Notes under the pieces: generated by a model
What the model was told of the DNA's origin: nothing
What the model saw: the letters and a program-made list of their open reading frames with translations, nothing else
Databases searched by the model: none
In this document: positions 24,322-36,004 of the stretch, piece after piece
Numbering within the stretch: position 1 is the stretch's first letter
How the letters are laid out: every line of letters begins with the position of its first letter
Program-made: the position numbers and the translations under genes
Origin: Cricetomys ansorgei
Taxonomy: Eukaryota; Chordata; Mammalia; Rodentia; Nesomyidae
NCBI GenBank assembly: GCA_026225945.1
Contig: JAMJFZ010000199.1
Span: 72,397,501-72,461,500, forward strand
Direction: 5' to 3'
DNA: 64,000 nucleotides

Positions 24322-27096
24322 TCAGGGGCTTTTCCCTGGACTTGGCATGTTGTCTACTTGTTTGATCAGCCTCTCTGGGAGCCATCTAGCCGCTCCTTCT
24401 TTTGAGTCATATACGCACGCATGACCGTGACCCCAGATGAGAACAGGGTCTGGCCCATGCCATTTTCCATGTAATGGGTCTTTCCATTTAACTGGAGCAT
24501 AACTGTCAATTGTCTGTGGATGCCATAGCCGATCAGCCGCCGTTTTTCCCCGGGCATCCACGGTAAGGAAATTAATAACAAATAAGGCATGATTGAGAAC
24601 ATTTTTATTCTGGCTGGGCAAAGGGAAAAGAGCGTGGCTCAACCTTTTAGTCATGTTTTTAATAGTTTGGTGGGCCCTTTCAACAGTTCCCTGTCCCTGG
24701 GGATTATAGGGAATGCCCGTAATATGTTTAACATTCGTTTGTGAACAAAACTGTTTGAAGGCCTGGCCTGTGTATCCAGGTCCATCATCTGTCTTTATAA
24801 GCCTGGGGTTCCCATAACCGCCATGCGGGTGATCATGTGTGAAATAACATTATTGGAGGCTTCCCCAGCTTGAGGTGAGGCAAAAATAAACCCACTAAAG
24901 GTATCTATAGTCAGGTGTACGTATTTAAGTTTCCCAAAAGTAGAAATGTGGGTTACATCCATCTGCCATATTTCATTAGGCATTAATCCTCAGGGGTTTA
25001 CTCCCAAGTGAGGGTCAGGCAGGAAGGTGGGTGACACAATGTTGACAATTTTTCACTATTTGACGAGCCTGGTCTCTGGAAAGTTTAAACTTTAACCTTA
25101 AGGTATGGGCATTCACATGGTGGAGGGAAGGAAATCGTTGGGCCTCTGTAAGGCGAGTGTGGGTAGTTATTCCTATAATTTGGGTGGCTTGGTCTGCCTT
25201 ATTGTTTCCCTCAGCTAAGGGTCCGGGAAGGCCAGAATGACTTCTTATGTGGCCTATAAAGAAGGGGAGAGTTCTTTGTAACATTAGTTGCTGAATTTTA
25301 TAAAACAAGGGGGAGGCATTTGTGGTTGGTTTGATATAGGGGGTGGTTTCTAATAGGGGTATGGAAAAAGCCACATAGGAGCTATCGGTATACAAATTAA
25401 AAGGGGAATTTCTTAGTAATAAAATTACTTGAAATATAGCGTAAAGCTCTACCAACTGTGCTGACTCATAACCTGTTTTCCATTTATGTATCTGCTCACC
25501 AATGACTGCTGTGGCGACCCCATTTGCAGAACCGTCTGTAAAAACTATACAGGTTTTAGAAATGGGATCCCTTTTGGTTACTTTAGGAAAAACAATGGGG
25601 TGTTTTTGTATAAACTGTAACAGTTTGTCTGCAGGATAGTGATTCTCTAACTGGCCGGGAAAAGAAATGCAGCTAATCGCCCACTCATCATCATTATTCA
25701 TCAGCCACTCTATTTGTGCGGGGGGGGGGGGGGTATGGCAATGTTATCTTGGTTGGCTCAAGAATCCTTCTAATTTGGAGTCTCCCCTCTTTGATAAGGG
25801 AGGCTACTAAGGAAGGGTAGGGGGTCAGGACCCTGGCACGAGAGGCAGGCAAGTGAATCCAAAGGAGGGGAGCAGTCTCATCATCATTATTCATCAGCCA
25901 CTCTATTTGTGCGGGGGGGGGGGGGGGGGTATGGCAATGTTATCTTGGTTGGCTCAAGAATCCTTCTAATTTGGAGTCTCCCCTCTTTGATAAGGGAGGC
26001 TACTAAGGAAGGGTAGGGGGTCAGGACCCTGGCACGAGAGGCAGGCAAGTGAATCCAAAGGAGGGGAGCAGTCTGCCAAACGACTGCAGTTGGAGAAAAG
26101 GCAGTGGGCAATATTATGAGTAATAAAGGACTCAGCGGGTGCATGATAGGTTACGGACTGTGAAGCAATTGCTTGATTAACCTTCTCTAAGGCCTGGAGC
26201 GCTTCAAGGGTAAGGGAACGAGGAGAAGCAGGATCTGTATCTCCTTTTAATATATCAAATAGAGGTTTCAAATCTCCTGTGGTCAATTTTAGGTATGGGC
26301 GGAGCCAGTTTATATCTCCTAGAAGCCTTTGAAAGTCATTGAGGGAGTTTAAAGTATCTACGCTAATCTGGGCCTGTTGTGTAAGAATCTTGCTGGGGAG
26401 GAGTTCAAAACCTAAAAATAATTGCGGAGGTTTAAGTTGGACCTTTTCAGGAGCCACTTTTAATCCAAAATGAGCAAGCCTTTGTATCAATGTTTGGGTT
26501 AGTTTTTGTAGTTCTGAGAGATTTGGTCCCGCCAAGAGGATATCATCCATATAAGGAATGATATACAAACAGGGCCACTGTTTTCTAAAGGGATCAACAA
26601 CTTGTGCTACAAATCTTTGACACAAGGTGGGGCTATTAGCCATGCCTTGAGGGAGAACCTTCCAGTGGTACCGTGGCATGGGGCCAATATGATTAGGAAC
26701 GGGCAAACTAAATGCAAATCGTTCGCGGTCATCCGGCTGGAGAGGAATAGAAGAAAAGCAATCCTTTAAATCAATCACAATTTTATGAAATTCTTTTGGA
26801 ATAGCTACAGGAGTGGGGAGCCCAGGCTGAAGGGCTCCCATCAGCATCATTGTTTCATTTATCTTTCTTAAGTCTTGGAGGAGCCTCCACTTTCCCGAGC
26901 GTTTTTGTATCACAAAAATAGGAGTGTTCCACGGGGAGGTGGATGGCTCTATATGGCCAGTGTCTAATTGCTCCTGCACTAGTTCTGAAGCTGCTTGCAG
27001 CTTAATCTTTGTTAAAGGCCACTGGTCCACCCAGACGGGTGTGTTATTTTTCCAAGTTATTTTATCTGCCTGGGGTGCAGGAGGGCCAGTGGCCAC
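24322..27096 (-). pseudogene. pol: Retroviral pol (reverse transcriptase, RNase H, integrase), broken
   Basis: Reverse transcriptase (27096 to about 26074) retains the YMDD catalytic motif (IPYMDDILLA). A tandem duplication with G-runs disrupts the connection region (25684-26073). RNase H (25701 to about 25180) has FTDGSANG, the ELYAI and YTDSS acidic residues, and a final Asp in NNKADQA. Integrase follows with a zinc-binding HHCC region (25150-25030), a core starting WQMDVTH (about 24965), a frameshift near 24815, and a C-terminal DNA-binding domain (KWHGPDPVLIWG, about 24460). The frame changes between modules mean no full polyprotein can be made. Confidence 0.9.
25684..26073 (-). repeat. 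Tandem duplication (about 193 + 197 bp) inside pol
   Basis: 25684-25876 is repeated as 25877-26073 with near identity. Each copy includes a G-run (14 and 17 G on the plus strand) whose lengths differ. The copies disrupt the reverse transcriptase connection region. Confidence 0.9.
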
Positions 27097-27989
27097 TAGG
27101 AAAAATTTGTCTCATTCCTGGCTTTATATCCCAAGCCCTGTCTGTCATGTTTTTCAATAATCTGGACAGGTTCAGTAATACCTTGACCTCGTTTTCCCAG
27201 CCCCTGGCCAGGCAAATATCCTAGTTTTAGCATTTGTTTTCCCACTATCTCATTTGGGCTGCTCATTACAGGACTCATTTGAGATAAGATATCTCTTCCC
27301 CATAAATTTACTGGAAGGTTGGGAACTACATAGGGCTGGACGATACCCGAGTTTCCTTCTGAGTCCGTCTATTCGAGCATGGCAGAGCTCTGTAAGGTGT
27401 TATTAGATTGACCTATTCCTTTTAAGTGAGTTAGGGATTCTTGTAAGGGCCATTCAGTGGGCCAGTGGTGTTTTGCTATGACCGTAGCATCTGCCCCTGT
27501 GTCTAGTAATCCACAGAAGGTCTTGCTGTTTAATTTAAGTTTGAGCGTGGGTCTTTCTTTTGTGATGGCCTGAATCCAATATATATCTGTAGAGCCTGGT
27601 GTGGAAGAGCCTCGAGGAAGGCCTTGCGAGGCATACTGGCCATGAAAAGGAAGAGGCAATGCTTGAGCCACAGCTTGTCCTTTTAAAATAGTTAACGGGC
27701 CTGACTCAGCTTTAATCATGGCAAATATTTGTCCAGTGTAATCTTGGTCTACAAGGGTGGGATATACAAAAAGTCCTTTTTGAATGAGAGAGGCATGGCC
27801 CAGTATTAAGTATATAGAGCCTGGGGGAGGGGGCCCAAAGGCCTTGGTGGCAATTGCCACGGTGCCATCCTCAGGCGTTAATATTGAATCGGAGGTGGCA
27901 CACAGGTCCAGTCCTGCGCTACCTGGGGGTGGCGCGGCAGAGGGACGATTTGTACCCACTGGCTGTGGCCCCGTTGTTTGATGAGTCAA
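27096..27989 (-). pseudogene. pro: Retroviral dUTPase/protease (pro) with G-patch, interrupted
   Basis: This is the -1 frame relative to nucleocapsid. An N-terminal dUTPase (SAGLDLCA motif) is followed by an aspartic protease with the active-site motif LLDTGADAT. A premature stop at about 27369 separates this from the C-terminal G-patch segment (27278-27096, LGYLPGQGLGKRGQG). A dUTPase plus G-patch protease is characteristic of betaretroviruses. Confidence 0.85.
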
Positions 27990-30210
27990 AGGATTGGGGG
28001 CCGGGGCTGGCCCCTCACCCAGTTTCCCGCCAGCGGTGGGAGGGGATTTCCTTGAATGTCACTAGTGGATCTACAAACATTCACCCAATGTCTTCCCTTT
28101 TTACACCTGGGGCAAACATATGGACACCCAGGCTTTGAGGGAGTAGTCCCATTTGGGGTGGGCTGTTGAGAAGCCTCAGGGCACTCTCGGGCAAAACGTC
28201 CGGGTGATTTACACTTAAAACAGACATTGGCCTTGCTGTCCTCCTCCTTGAAAAGCTGCACCTATTGCCAGGTTAACCGATTTTGAGACTGAATAGGAAA
28301 GAGGGTCTACGTCTGCACAAAGCCAAATAAAATCATCTAAGCTTTTATTTCTGGTTTTTCCATGAAGAGCGGCACAGCACGCAGCATTAGCATTTGCAAA
28401 AGCCAGTTGTTTTATAAATTTACTAACAGTTTTCTCTGGCCCCATAATTCGTTCTGTGGCTTCCATAAGCCGGGCAACGAAGTCACTATATGGCTCTTGA
28501 TTTCCCTGTACAATTTTTGAAAGTGAGGTGGTAGAGGAGCCCTTGCCAGGCAAGGCTCTCCAGGCCCCCAATGCAGCCTCTTTTACTTGAGAGAGTAGAC
28601 CCGCTGAAAACCTGATCTGTCTGTCCTCAGATATATATTTGCCCTGTCCTGTGAGTTTATCTGTTGTCCACCTGTTTTTTTCCCTTTTGTTGGATCCCAC
28701 ATTTTGTTTGGCTAAGGACTGGCACCTATCCACAAATTCAGCTTTCCAACGCAAAAAATCACCTCGGGTGAGGACAGCCTGGGTTATAGTGTACCATTCT
28801 CCTGGAGTTAGGTGTCCGCCCTGTGCCAGGGGTCTAGGAGTGCCATGGTAAAGGGTGCAGTAGGGCCATAAAGGTTTACTGCAGAGCTTAAGTCCTTCAA
28901 ATGTTTAAATTTTATCCTCCTAAACCTGGGGCCACCAGTGAGGTGGGCTTGTGCAGGCGGTGGAGGGTTTCCAGGGCCTGGCTGAGAACTTTCGGGGCCT
29001 GGCTGGGGATCAGGTTGGTCCCCTTCATCAGAATCCTGGTTTTGATTTTGAGGTTCTTCCTCTTCGCCCTCCTCTCCTGGGGAGGTTGCCTCTTCATCCC
29101 CGGAGGTGTCCTGACCCTCCTTTTGTGATTTATGGCTTCGGCCTCTTGTAACTACGGGAAAGGTTAATAGCGGCTTAGAAGCATTTTTAACTCCGGGGGC
29201 GGATAAATGATCTTCGTTTTTCTGGGTCTTTTTCTTTATCGGAGTGACAACTGACGGTGTTAAAGCAAGCTGGACCAAATTGCTTTGTAAGGAGGAGAGT
29301 TCTGAAAGAAATGTAGCATGCTCCTTTTGGAGACTGAGGACCTTATTTAAATCTGAAACCTGTTTTTGAAGGTTTCGCTGAACAACATGCAAGTCAGGAG
29401 TAGGTTCTGAAGGAGCTATTGGGGGGCACAGAAGTAATAGCCAGAGTACAAACTGGTGGACAATAGGGGGGCGGTCTGGAAATCAGAGGAAGCCAGTCAG
29501 GATTATGGTATTGAGCGGCTTCTTCCTCTAATTCTTCCCCTTCTGAAGGAGTAAGAGAATTACAATCCTGGTCTTTTGGATCCATGACAGGGAAAGAGAA
29601 AACTGATTTTTGAGGTCTTTTAAACCTTTTTTATCTTTTGTGTGGCTGAGGGTCCTACAGATCCCTTTTTCTTTTCTACAATCGTATCTAAGTCTTTGAG
29701 GGATGGATATAGTTTGTTATGGGGAACCTCACAAGGGCTAGGCGGAGGGGGTTGTGGCTTTTCTTTAGGGCAAGCCCCCAGGTCTGTTAATGGCTTGTCA
29801 GAGGGGGGCAGAAGAATGACTGAATTATCAGAGGCTTCTAGTCCCTGTGAATGAAGAGAGATAAGGGAGGCAGAACGTGACAAGGGTTTTATATAATCTT
29901 CAGCAGAGGCAACTATACCTGAAGAATTAGGGGACTGAAGGAGGTCATTAATAAGATTCCAATAACTAAATGCCTGAATTGGGACCCGCTCTGGTCCTCT
30001 TGTTATATAAAAGTCGTTAAGATCATCTTTAACCTTTTGCCATTTCTTAGGGTTTATAGAAGATGACTCTATAACGAACCACGGGCAAACTTCACTCACG
30101 AAAATAAAAAAATTAATCAAATCTTTCTTTTTTACCTTTACCCCTCTCTCCCTGAGACAAGTCTTGATATCCTTAATGAACAAGACTTCTCTCGACAAAC
30201 CTTGACCCAT
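27986..30210 (-). pseudogene. gag: Retroviral gag (matrix, PPPY region, capsid, nucleocapsid), frameshifted
   Basis: Gag is the structural polyprotein. The matrix domain starts at 30210 with MGQGLS, a myristoylation-type N-terminus, and has the FSYWNLI stretch typical of type-D betaretroviruses. A PPPY late-domain motif is at about 29475. An acidic Pro-rich linker follows (29392-28808). Capsid contains the major homology region (QGNQEPYSDFVARL, about 28490). Nucleocapsid has two zinc knuckles near 28210 and 28110; the first has Arg where the His ligand should be (CFKCKSPGRFAREC), the second is intact (CPRCKKGRHWVNVC). The pieces lie in at least three frames, so several indels have broken it. 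Confidence 0.88.
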
Positions 30211-30383
30211 CTTGGAACGAGGACTATCTCTTACCCGACGAAGGCGTCTTCTCGCAGGTCACAAGATCAGCCCGGGATCGGTGAAGCCCAAGTCTTTTTT
30301 CACTGTCGGTTCGTACCGATTGTGTCTTCTGCCGTGCGCACGGCCTTTTGGGGTCCTCGTTCAATCTGGGGTCCGGGCCTCGA

Positions 30384-30402
30384 GCCCCACGTCTGGGCGC
30401 CA
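30384..30402 (-). other. Primer-binding site, tRNA-Lys type
   Basis: Minus strand TGGCGCCCAGACGTGGGGC lies 3 bases after the 5' LTR. It matches the complement of the tRNA-Lys(1,2) 3' end used by type-D betaretroviruses, with one extra G. Confidence 0.75.
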
Positions 30403-30405
30403 CCC

Positions 30406-30793
30406 TGCCCCGACCCGCGGGGCCAGTAATTAGTGGGTCTCGAGGAGGACCATCCAAACCTGAAAGAGATGGGACGGGGAGAGAAAGACGGAAGCCAAGC
30501 AAATTGTCTAGGCTTCGTTTATTGAACATTTTACAGGGGGTTTTAAAGGGCAGGGACAAAGAAGCAGTTGCAGTGGGGTAAACCTGAGGGCACGGAGTGA
30601 AATGATCTTGATACAGTGTGTGGTTTTTCTCAGAATGTCCTTTAATTGTCTAGTTCATAATACTATGAAAAGTTACTAATTTCTCAAGCACTGAAGCAAG
30701 CAGAAGGAAGGAAATTACAGAGGGGCCAACTTACGGGGCATCGAGCTCCTTCTTGTCAGCCTGCCTGAATTATTAGGGGGGTGGTCTCCTACA
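30406..30793 (-). repeat. 5' LTR of the endogenous retrovirus (388 bp)
   Basis: Runs TGTAGGAGACC...GGGGCA on the minus strand, with a TTTAAAA box and an AATAAA signal as in the 3' LTR. It differs from the 3' LTR by roughly ten substitutions and lacks a 38-bp duplication. Confidence 0.92.
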
Positions 30794-31252
30794 GGGACCC
30801 ACAGCAGGACTGTAGGCACAGAAAGCACGTTCTGAGGCCATGGGGTGGGGTCATTTCCTTTAGGGCAGAAAGTGGGAAACAGAAACCAGGAAGGCCTGAC
30901 TGCAGTCTCCGCTCACCTCTCACAAAGACCAGTCCGTCTCCAAGCCTGAACCTCACTGCTCTGCCCTGGGAACAAGGACAAAGACATTTGCGTCTGACAG
31001 TCGATGAAGCCTCTGACCGTGTGTGGGAAAACAAGCACGAGACGAACTTTTGTAGAGGGTCCACGTGGTTCAGTTTTTCTCCAGAAACATGGGCATTTTG
31101 AAAGACAATATTTTTTTTAACTGTAGCTAAATATGCATGACTTAAGCCCTGCCTTGGTCACCATTGCCGAGTGTGCATCCCCGTGACAGGCACAGTGCTG
31201 ACGCTGTGAAGCCAGCATCGCCATCCAGAATAGAACTCACTTCATCTTTTGT

Positions 31253-31273
31253 TGCATATAGTTGTTATTATTA

Positions 31274-31304
<31 letters not shown>

Positions 31305-32235
31305 TTTTTCTTCTCTGATAGAATACATCCAGAACCCAATCATCCCTTCCCTCCACCCCTCCCAGGTCTCCCCTTTTCCTTTCTCCCCCAGATCCACTTC
31401 CCCTTGTTTCCCCTCAGAAAAGAGCAGGCCTCCCAGAGTTACCACTAGACAGGGGCATAACAAGATGGAACAAGTCTAGGTATTAGCCCTACATCAAGGC
31501 TAGACAAGGCAACCCAGCAGGAGGAAAGCGTCCCAAGGGCAGGTAAAAGGGGAGTCCTACAAGAACACCTAGCCAGACAACCATGTGACACATGTAAGGG
31601 CCATTCAGTAACCGTGTCTGCCACTTCAGTCTCTGTGCTGCTCTAAGAGTGTTGGTCAGTTGACTGGTTCTTCCGGTGTCCTCAACACCTCTGGTACCCA
31701 CAAACCCTCCTCCCTCTCTTCTGCGGGTTCCCCAAGCTTCAGGAACAGGACGGACCAGGTGGGGCTAGAAGGATGGAGGGAGAGAATACAAGGAGAGATA
31801 ACTGGGAGTGGAGAAAATTAAGGGGGTGATCAGGAGACCTAGTGCAGCAGAGGCTCCCTGAAATCTGTGAGGGTGACCCTAGCAAGGACCCATAGTCATG
31901 GGGGATAGGAAGCCTGAACAGGCCACCTCCTGTAACCAGGCAAGGATTCCAGAGGTGGAACTGTGACACCATCCCAGCCACAAAACCTTCCACCTAAAAC
32001 CTATCCCGCAGGCAGGATCTGCTGGCTCAGTGGAAGGGCAGAACCCCACACTGAGAGAGGGAGCCCATGGCTGATACTGCAGGGCAGGCCAGAAACCAGA
32101 GACTAGTAGCTCGGAGACAATTCCTAATGATAATCGGCTATGCTCATAGATCGGTGACTAACCCAATTGTCCCCAGAGAAACTTCCTCTGGCAGCTGATC
32201 AGAACAGATGCGGAGGCTTGGGGCCAAACATTATG
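31253..32235 (-). mobile_element. L1 3' end (younger insertion inside an old L1)
   Basis: Starts with (TTA)n and T-rich sequence, the reverse of a poly-A tail, then shows the pyrimidine-rich rodent L1 3' UTR and the typical block ending in TTCTGCGGGTTCCCCAAGC. It is 5'-truncated. No intact L1 reading frame is present. Confidence 0.65.
31260..31306 (+). repeat. (TTA)n microsatellite
   Basis: TTA trinucleotides at the tail of the inserted L1. Confidence 0.9.
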
Positions 32236-32755
32236 AGAACTCATCCATCTTGCTGAGAAACTCCTGCTCCTTAAAGCCACCACTCCCCCCACACAGTGCT
32301 CGCAACCACACTCAGATCCTCGGCAGGGTCTCGCTGCCCATGGTCCTTGTGCCGGATGTGCCTGTCTGTGTGCGGCGTGTCCTCTTACACTAATGTCCTC
32401 GAGCTCGTCCGTGCTCTAGCCTGTGTCAGATGCTCCTGTATCTTGAATGTGGAAGGACATTCCGTCTGTGTACTGCTGCATTTTCATATCCGTTCCTGCA
32501 TAGATGGGCGTCAGCTGGTCCACCTGTAGGCTGTTATGAACCACATTGCTGTGAGTATGGGTGTCAAGTGTCTGTTCTCTTCTGAAGTGGGATTACTGGA
32601 TCACATGACAACTCCATACTTTGTGTTTATCCTCTCTCTGGTTAGCTCAGTCAAGTGCCACAGATTCCAAGGCCATGCTGTGACTTCCAGTTCTCCAGAA
32701 GCCCTGAGGCTCCCAGGGCCTGGGTGTGGCCTTTAGGAATTGATGGCTCCTTCTA

Positions 32756-32980
32756 AGCCAGGGATTCTCAAGCTGAAGTTTGAAAGACTTTTCACAGGGT
32801 CACCTAAGACAATCCGCATATCGAATATTTACATTATGATTCATAACAGTAGCAGAATCACACTTATGAAGTAGCAGTGCAAATAATCTTATGCTTGGGG
32901 GTAGGTAGGTCACCACAGCATGAGGAACTATATTAAAGGGCCGCCACATCAGGAAGGTTGATAGCCACTGCTCTTAATGT
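32756..32980 (+). repeat. URR1-type non-autonomous DNA transposon
   Basis: Matches the rodent URR1/hAT-like pattern: CACAGGGTCACCTAAGAC, ATTTACATTATGATTCATAA, CAGCATGAGGAACT and AGGAAGGTTGATAGCCACTG. Confidence 0.6.
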
Positions 32981-32984
32981 TAGG

Positions 32985-33600
32985 CCAGTCTGATGACTTT
33001 GGGCCAACCCAATTTGGTTCCCAGTTCACCAGGAGTCCCAGTCTTGGAAGAACCTCCAAATGTTGTGGGTCTGGGTCACTCAGAGATTCACCATAACTGT
33101 GAATATATTTAATAAGAAGAGGTTTTTTTTTTTTTTCTATTTTAAAAGATACTGGCTAAGCCCAAGCCAGAGTGTTCTCCAGGAAATCCCTCGGCTATTG
33201 TTAGAACAAGGATTTTAAAGGCAAAACCCACAAAGTTGTAATTTTGGGTAGGTAGGATAACTCGTGTCTTGTACAGGTACAGAAAAAGCTTGATGTTGAA
33301 GCAGATGTCCAGAAGATGACGCAACTATTCAAGCAAGCCAGCATTTCATACAAAAGAGGAACTTAGCACTTCTCCTGTTAATCCTGTAAGAGTAGCTGAG
33401 GCAGTGACAGATCTTACAAAATCAGCAGTTTTTAAGAGGAGCCCACATGCACTAGGAAGTCACCCATCTTGGGCAAGTTAGCTGGCGGAGTACATTCAAG
33501 ACAGGAGCAACGTTCTTGTGGCTGACAAGCTAAAAATAATTTTGATGTAGCAAGCTTTTCCAGGGCGATAAAGTGTCCTCTACACATAATGTCCACCAGC
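32985..33600. other. Right-arm-specific spacer, no gene seen
   Basis: Replaces the left-arm sequence 13730-15570. Only a T-run at 33122-33137 stands out. Confidence 0.3.
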
Positions 33601-34261
33601 ACAATGGCCATCAAGCCCCAGGGACACACCTGGGGGATGATGCCTGTCGTGATGCAAAGGCCAGCTGGTCCCTGGGGTCCAGCCTTGGGTAAAGTCCCTT
33701 CTGCTTGGAGCAAGGCAGAGCTCTTCCACAGCCACTGAGGTATGTGAGCTGGTACACAGGAGACTTTGGCCAGGCAGTGGAATTTGACCTCAAGTCTGGG
33801 AGAGCCAAGAGGGAATGGGGGAGTCTGCTATGGAGGATGCTGGGGCTTCTGAGAGGAAGCAATGATGGTTCCTTGGGCAGAATGGGGCTTGAGGCAGAAG
33901 AAGCCATGTGGGCAGATATCCAGGAGCCAGATATGCAACAGCACCACTGTCTGCAGCAGCAGACCCCGGCATGGGGACAAGAGGAGGAGAAGGGAGACAT
34001 GTCCTGCTGGAGAGAGTGGGTGGACAGAGCAGGGCCACCGAGGGGTGATCTACAGAGGGTCCCACAGTCTGTGCCGGCAGGCCTTTCTGCCTGAAATCCG
34101 CAGAGAAGTGCCCACCACGGTGTCATGGGTGGAGAAGGACCTGGGATGTGGAGGTAGGTTGTTCCTTCCTTCGTGTGGGTCAGCCAGGAGGGTGGGACTG
34201 CGGGTGGTACCCCACAAGTGGCCATTCTATTGTGTGGGTTGGACCTCGCTGGGAAGGTGGG

Positions 34262-34289
34262 GCTTTCACTTTCCATTGACTGGTATAAC
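34262..34289 (+). promoter_or_regulatory. Interferon-response-like element plus TATA-like box, right APOL promoter
   Basis: GCTTTCACTTTCC at 34262-34274 is the inverse of the left element, followed by TATAAC at 34284-34289. Spacing to the putative first exon is the same as in the left arm. Confidence 0.5.
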
Positions 34290-34311
34290 TAACGGGCAGC
34301 TGCTTCTTACT

Positions 34312-34389
34312 GGGATCCTGACATGCAGCTGGTGTACACAGGAAGGACCACTGTGCTCCCTTCCAGCTCAGCCACGGGAAGAGTTTTCG
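34312..34389 (+). other. Putative non-coding first exon of the right APOL gene
   Basis: Mirror of the left first exon. The donor GTAAGT begins at 34390, and the TATA-like box at 34284-34289 sets the expected start near 34312. The next recognised exon starts at 37394. Transcript data would be needed to prove use. Confidence 0.45.
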
Positions 34390-34785
34390 GTAAGTTGGGG
34401 ACCTCGTAAGCTCCCCTACATGCTAGTCCTCCCAGCATCTCTTAAAGAGAAAGACAGTCAAGGTAAGTCATCAGCTCAGGACACAGTCTGGATTGCAGCC
34501 AAGCTGGGTCTGGTGGTCCCTCTCCCTCTCTGTCATAAGCACAAGGAAGGGTGGAAGGAGAGATCACCTTCAGGGGAAGGTGGCCGATGTGAGTCCCCAC
34601 TCCTCTGAAAATGGAGGAGTAAAGGACAGAGGAAGGTACCAGTGTGGGGCAGGGAGGGACAAGCTGTACAGCCACCTGTTCAGCACTGTGAGCCAAGCCA
34701 TCACAAGGTCAAAGGCCAGACCATAGGTAAGTGTAGAGTTGATTGTCTCTGTGTTTGTAAAAACAGAAAGTCCTAGAAACTTAAA

Positions 34786-35420
34786 GATTATTTTTTTTAT
34801 TTTTCTCTTATACAATACATCCCGACCCCATCTTCCTCTTCCTCCACTCCCCCTAGCTCCCTCCAGTTCCCCTCTCCCCCAGCCCCCAGTTCCACTCCCC
34901 TCTTTCTCCAGAAAGAGCAGGCCTCCAAGGGTTGCTAATTAAGCAGGGTATAACAAGAGGGAACAAGGTGGGACACAAGCCCCTAATTAAGGCTGGACGA
35001 GGCAGCCCAGCAGGAGGAAAAGGCTCTCAAGGGTAGATAAAAGGGTCAGAGACCATTCCACTCCAACTTTTAGAAGTTCTGCAAGAACACCAAGTCAGTC
35101 AACCTTAAGATACATGCAGGACACCTAACGCAGACCCATGCAGACTCTGTGTTTGCCACTTCAGTGTATGTGAGACATTATGAGTCCTGGCTGGTTGACT
35201 GCATAGGACATGTTTTCCTGATGTACTCGACGCCCCTGGTCCCTGCAGGCTCTCCTCTCTCTCTTCTGTGGGGTTCCCGAAGCTCTGTCCAATGTCTAGT
35301 CACGGGCCTTGCATCTGCTTCCATCAGCGGCTGGAGGAAGCCTCTCTGATGATGATTAGGCTGGGCACTGACCTAAGGCATAGAGTAGTTAGGAACTGTC
35401 TCCTGTCAATGGGGCTGTGT
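34786..35420 (-). mobile_element. Truncated rodent L1 3' end, right arm
   Basis: Mirror of the left-arm L1: T-rich start, pyrimidine-rich 3' UTR, then the CATCAGCGGCTGGAGGAAGC block. Confidence 0.65.
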
Positions 35421-36004
35421 CCCTGAAGCTAGTGGATCAGTGTCCAAAGAATGTCTCCAGAACCAGACAGTAGCAGGCTGTGCACGGGATGAGGCTGTCC
35501 TGGTTGGTCCTGGGACCACGTGGGAATAGCATTTCCTATTATGGAAGAGCCTCAGTATAGTCCCTGAGCCCTGGAAGTTGCTTGTGGAGGAAGTGGGGGA
35601 GGGGACCAGGAGAGGGTCAAGGGAGTGGGAGGAAGGGCTGCAGCAGGCAGGAAGCCCTCTGTCCAAAGTGAATGGGCTTGAACTTGACCCTGGGAGCTAA
35701 TTAAAGATCCTCACATTCATGCTGCCCTCAGCCCTAGTCTCCTTGCCCTAGGAAGATGCCTTGTAGCCACTGGGAAGTGAGACTTGCTGAGAGCCTTACT
35801 CTGTCCCAAAGGGAGAGCTTGTGCACAGCTAGGGGAGGGAGGCTCCCAGCCTGAGCTTCCAGTTGGCCATCAGGAGAGAAGGACTGCAGCTGCCTGAACT
35901 TCCTCCTGACACATACCAAGCAGGTTGCTGACCCTAGGAGACTCTGTGTGTCCAGCCAGCATGCAAGGAGACCTGGCCTTTGCTTTCTCTTTCCTTCCAG
36001 ATCC

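Larger units (their letters stand above)
21651..30793 (-). mobile_element. Endogenous retrovirus, type-D betaretrovirus backbone with gammaretrovirus-type env
   Basis: A proviral structure of about 9.1 kb on the minus strand: 5' LTR, primer site, gag, dUTPase/protease, pol, env, polypurine tract, 3' LTR. It is flanked by the 6-bp direct repeat GGGACC (21645-21650 and 30794-30799), as expected for class II (ERVK-type) integration. Frame use from gag to pro to pol steps by -1 twice, as in betaretroviruses. All genes carry disabling changes, so it is a defective relic, although most domains remain readable. Confidence 0.93.
31012..32730 (-). repeat. Inner part of the inverted duplication, right side (old L1 fragment, interrupted)
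   Basis: Same L1M-like fragment as 15570-16272 but inverted, with a younger L1 3' end inserted at about 31253-32235. Imperfect repeats of AGAACTCA...CATCTT flank the insertion (31231-31249 and 32236-32252) and look like its target-site duplication. Confidence 0.75.
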
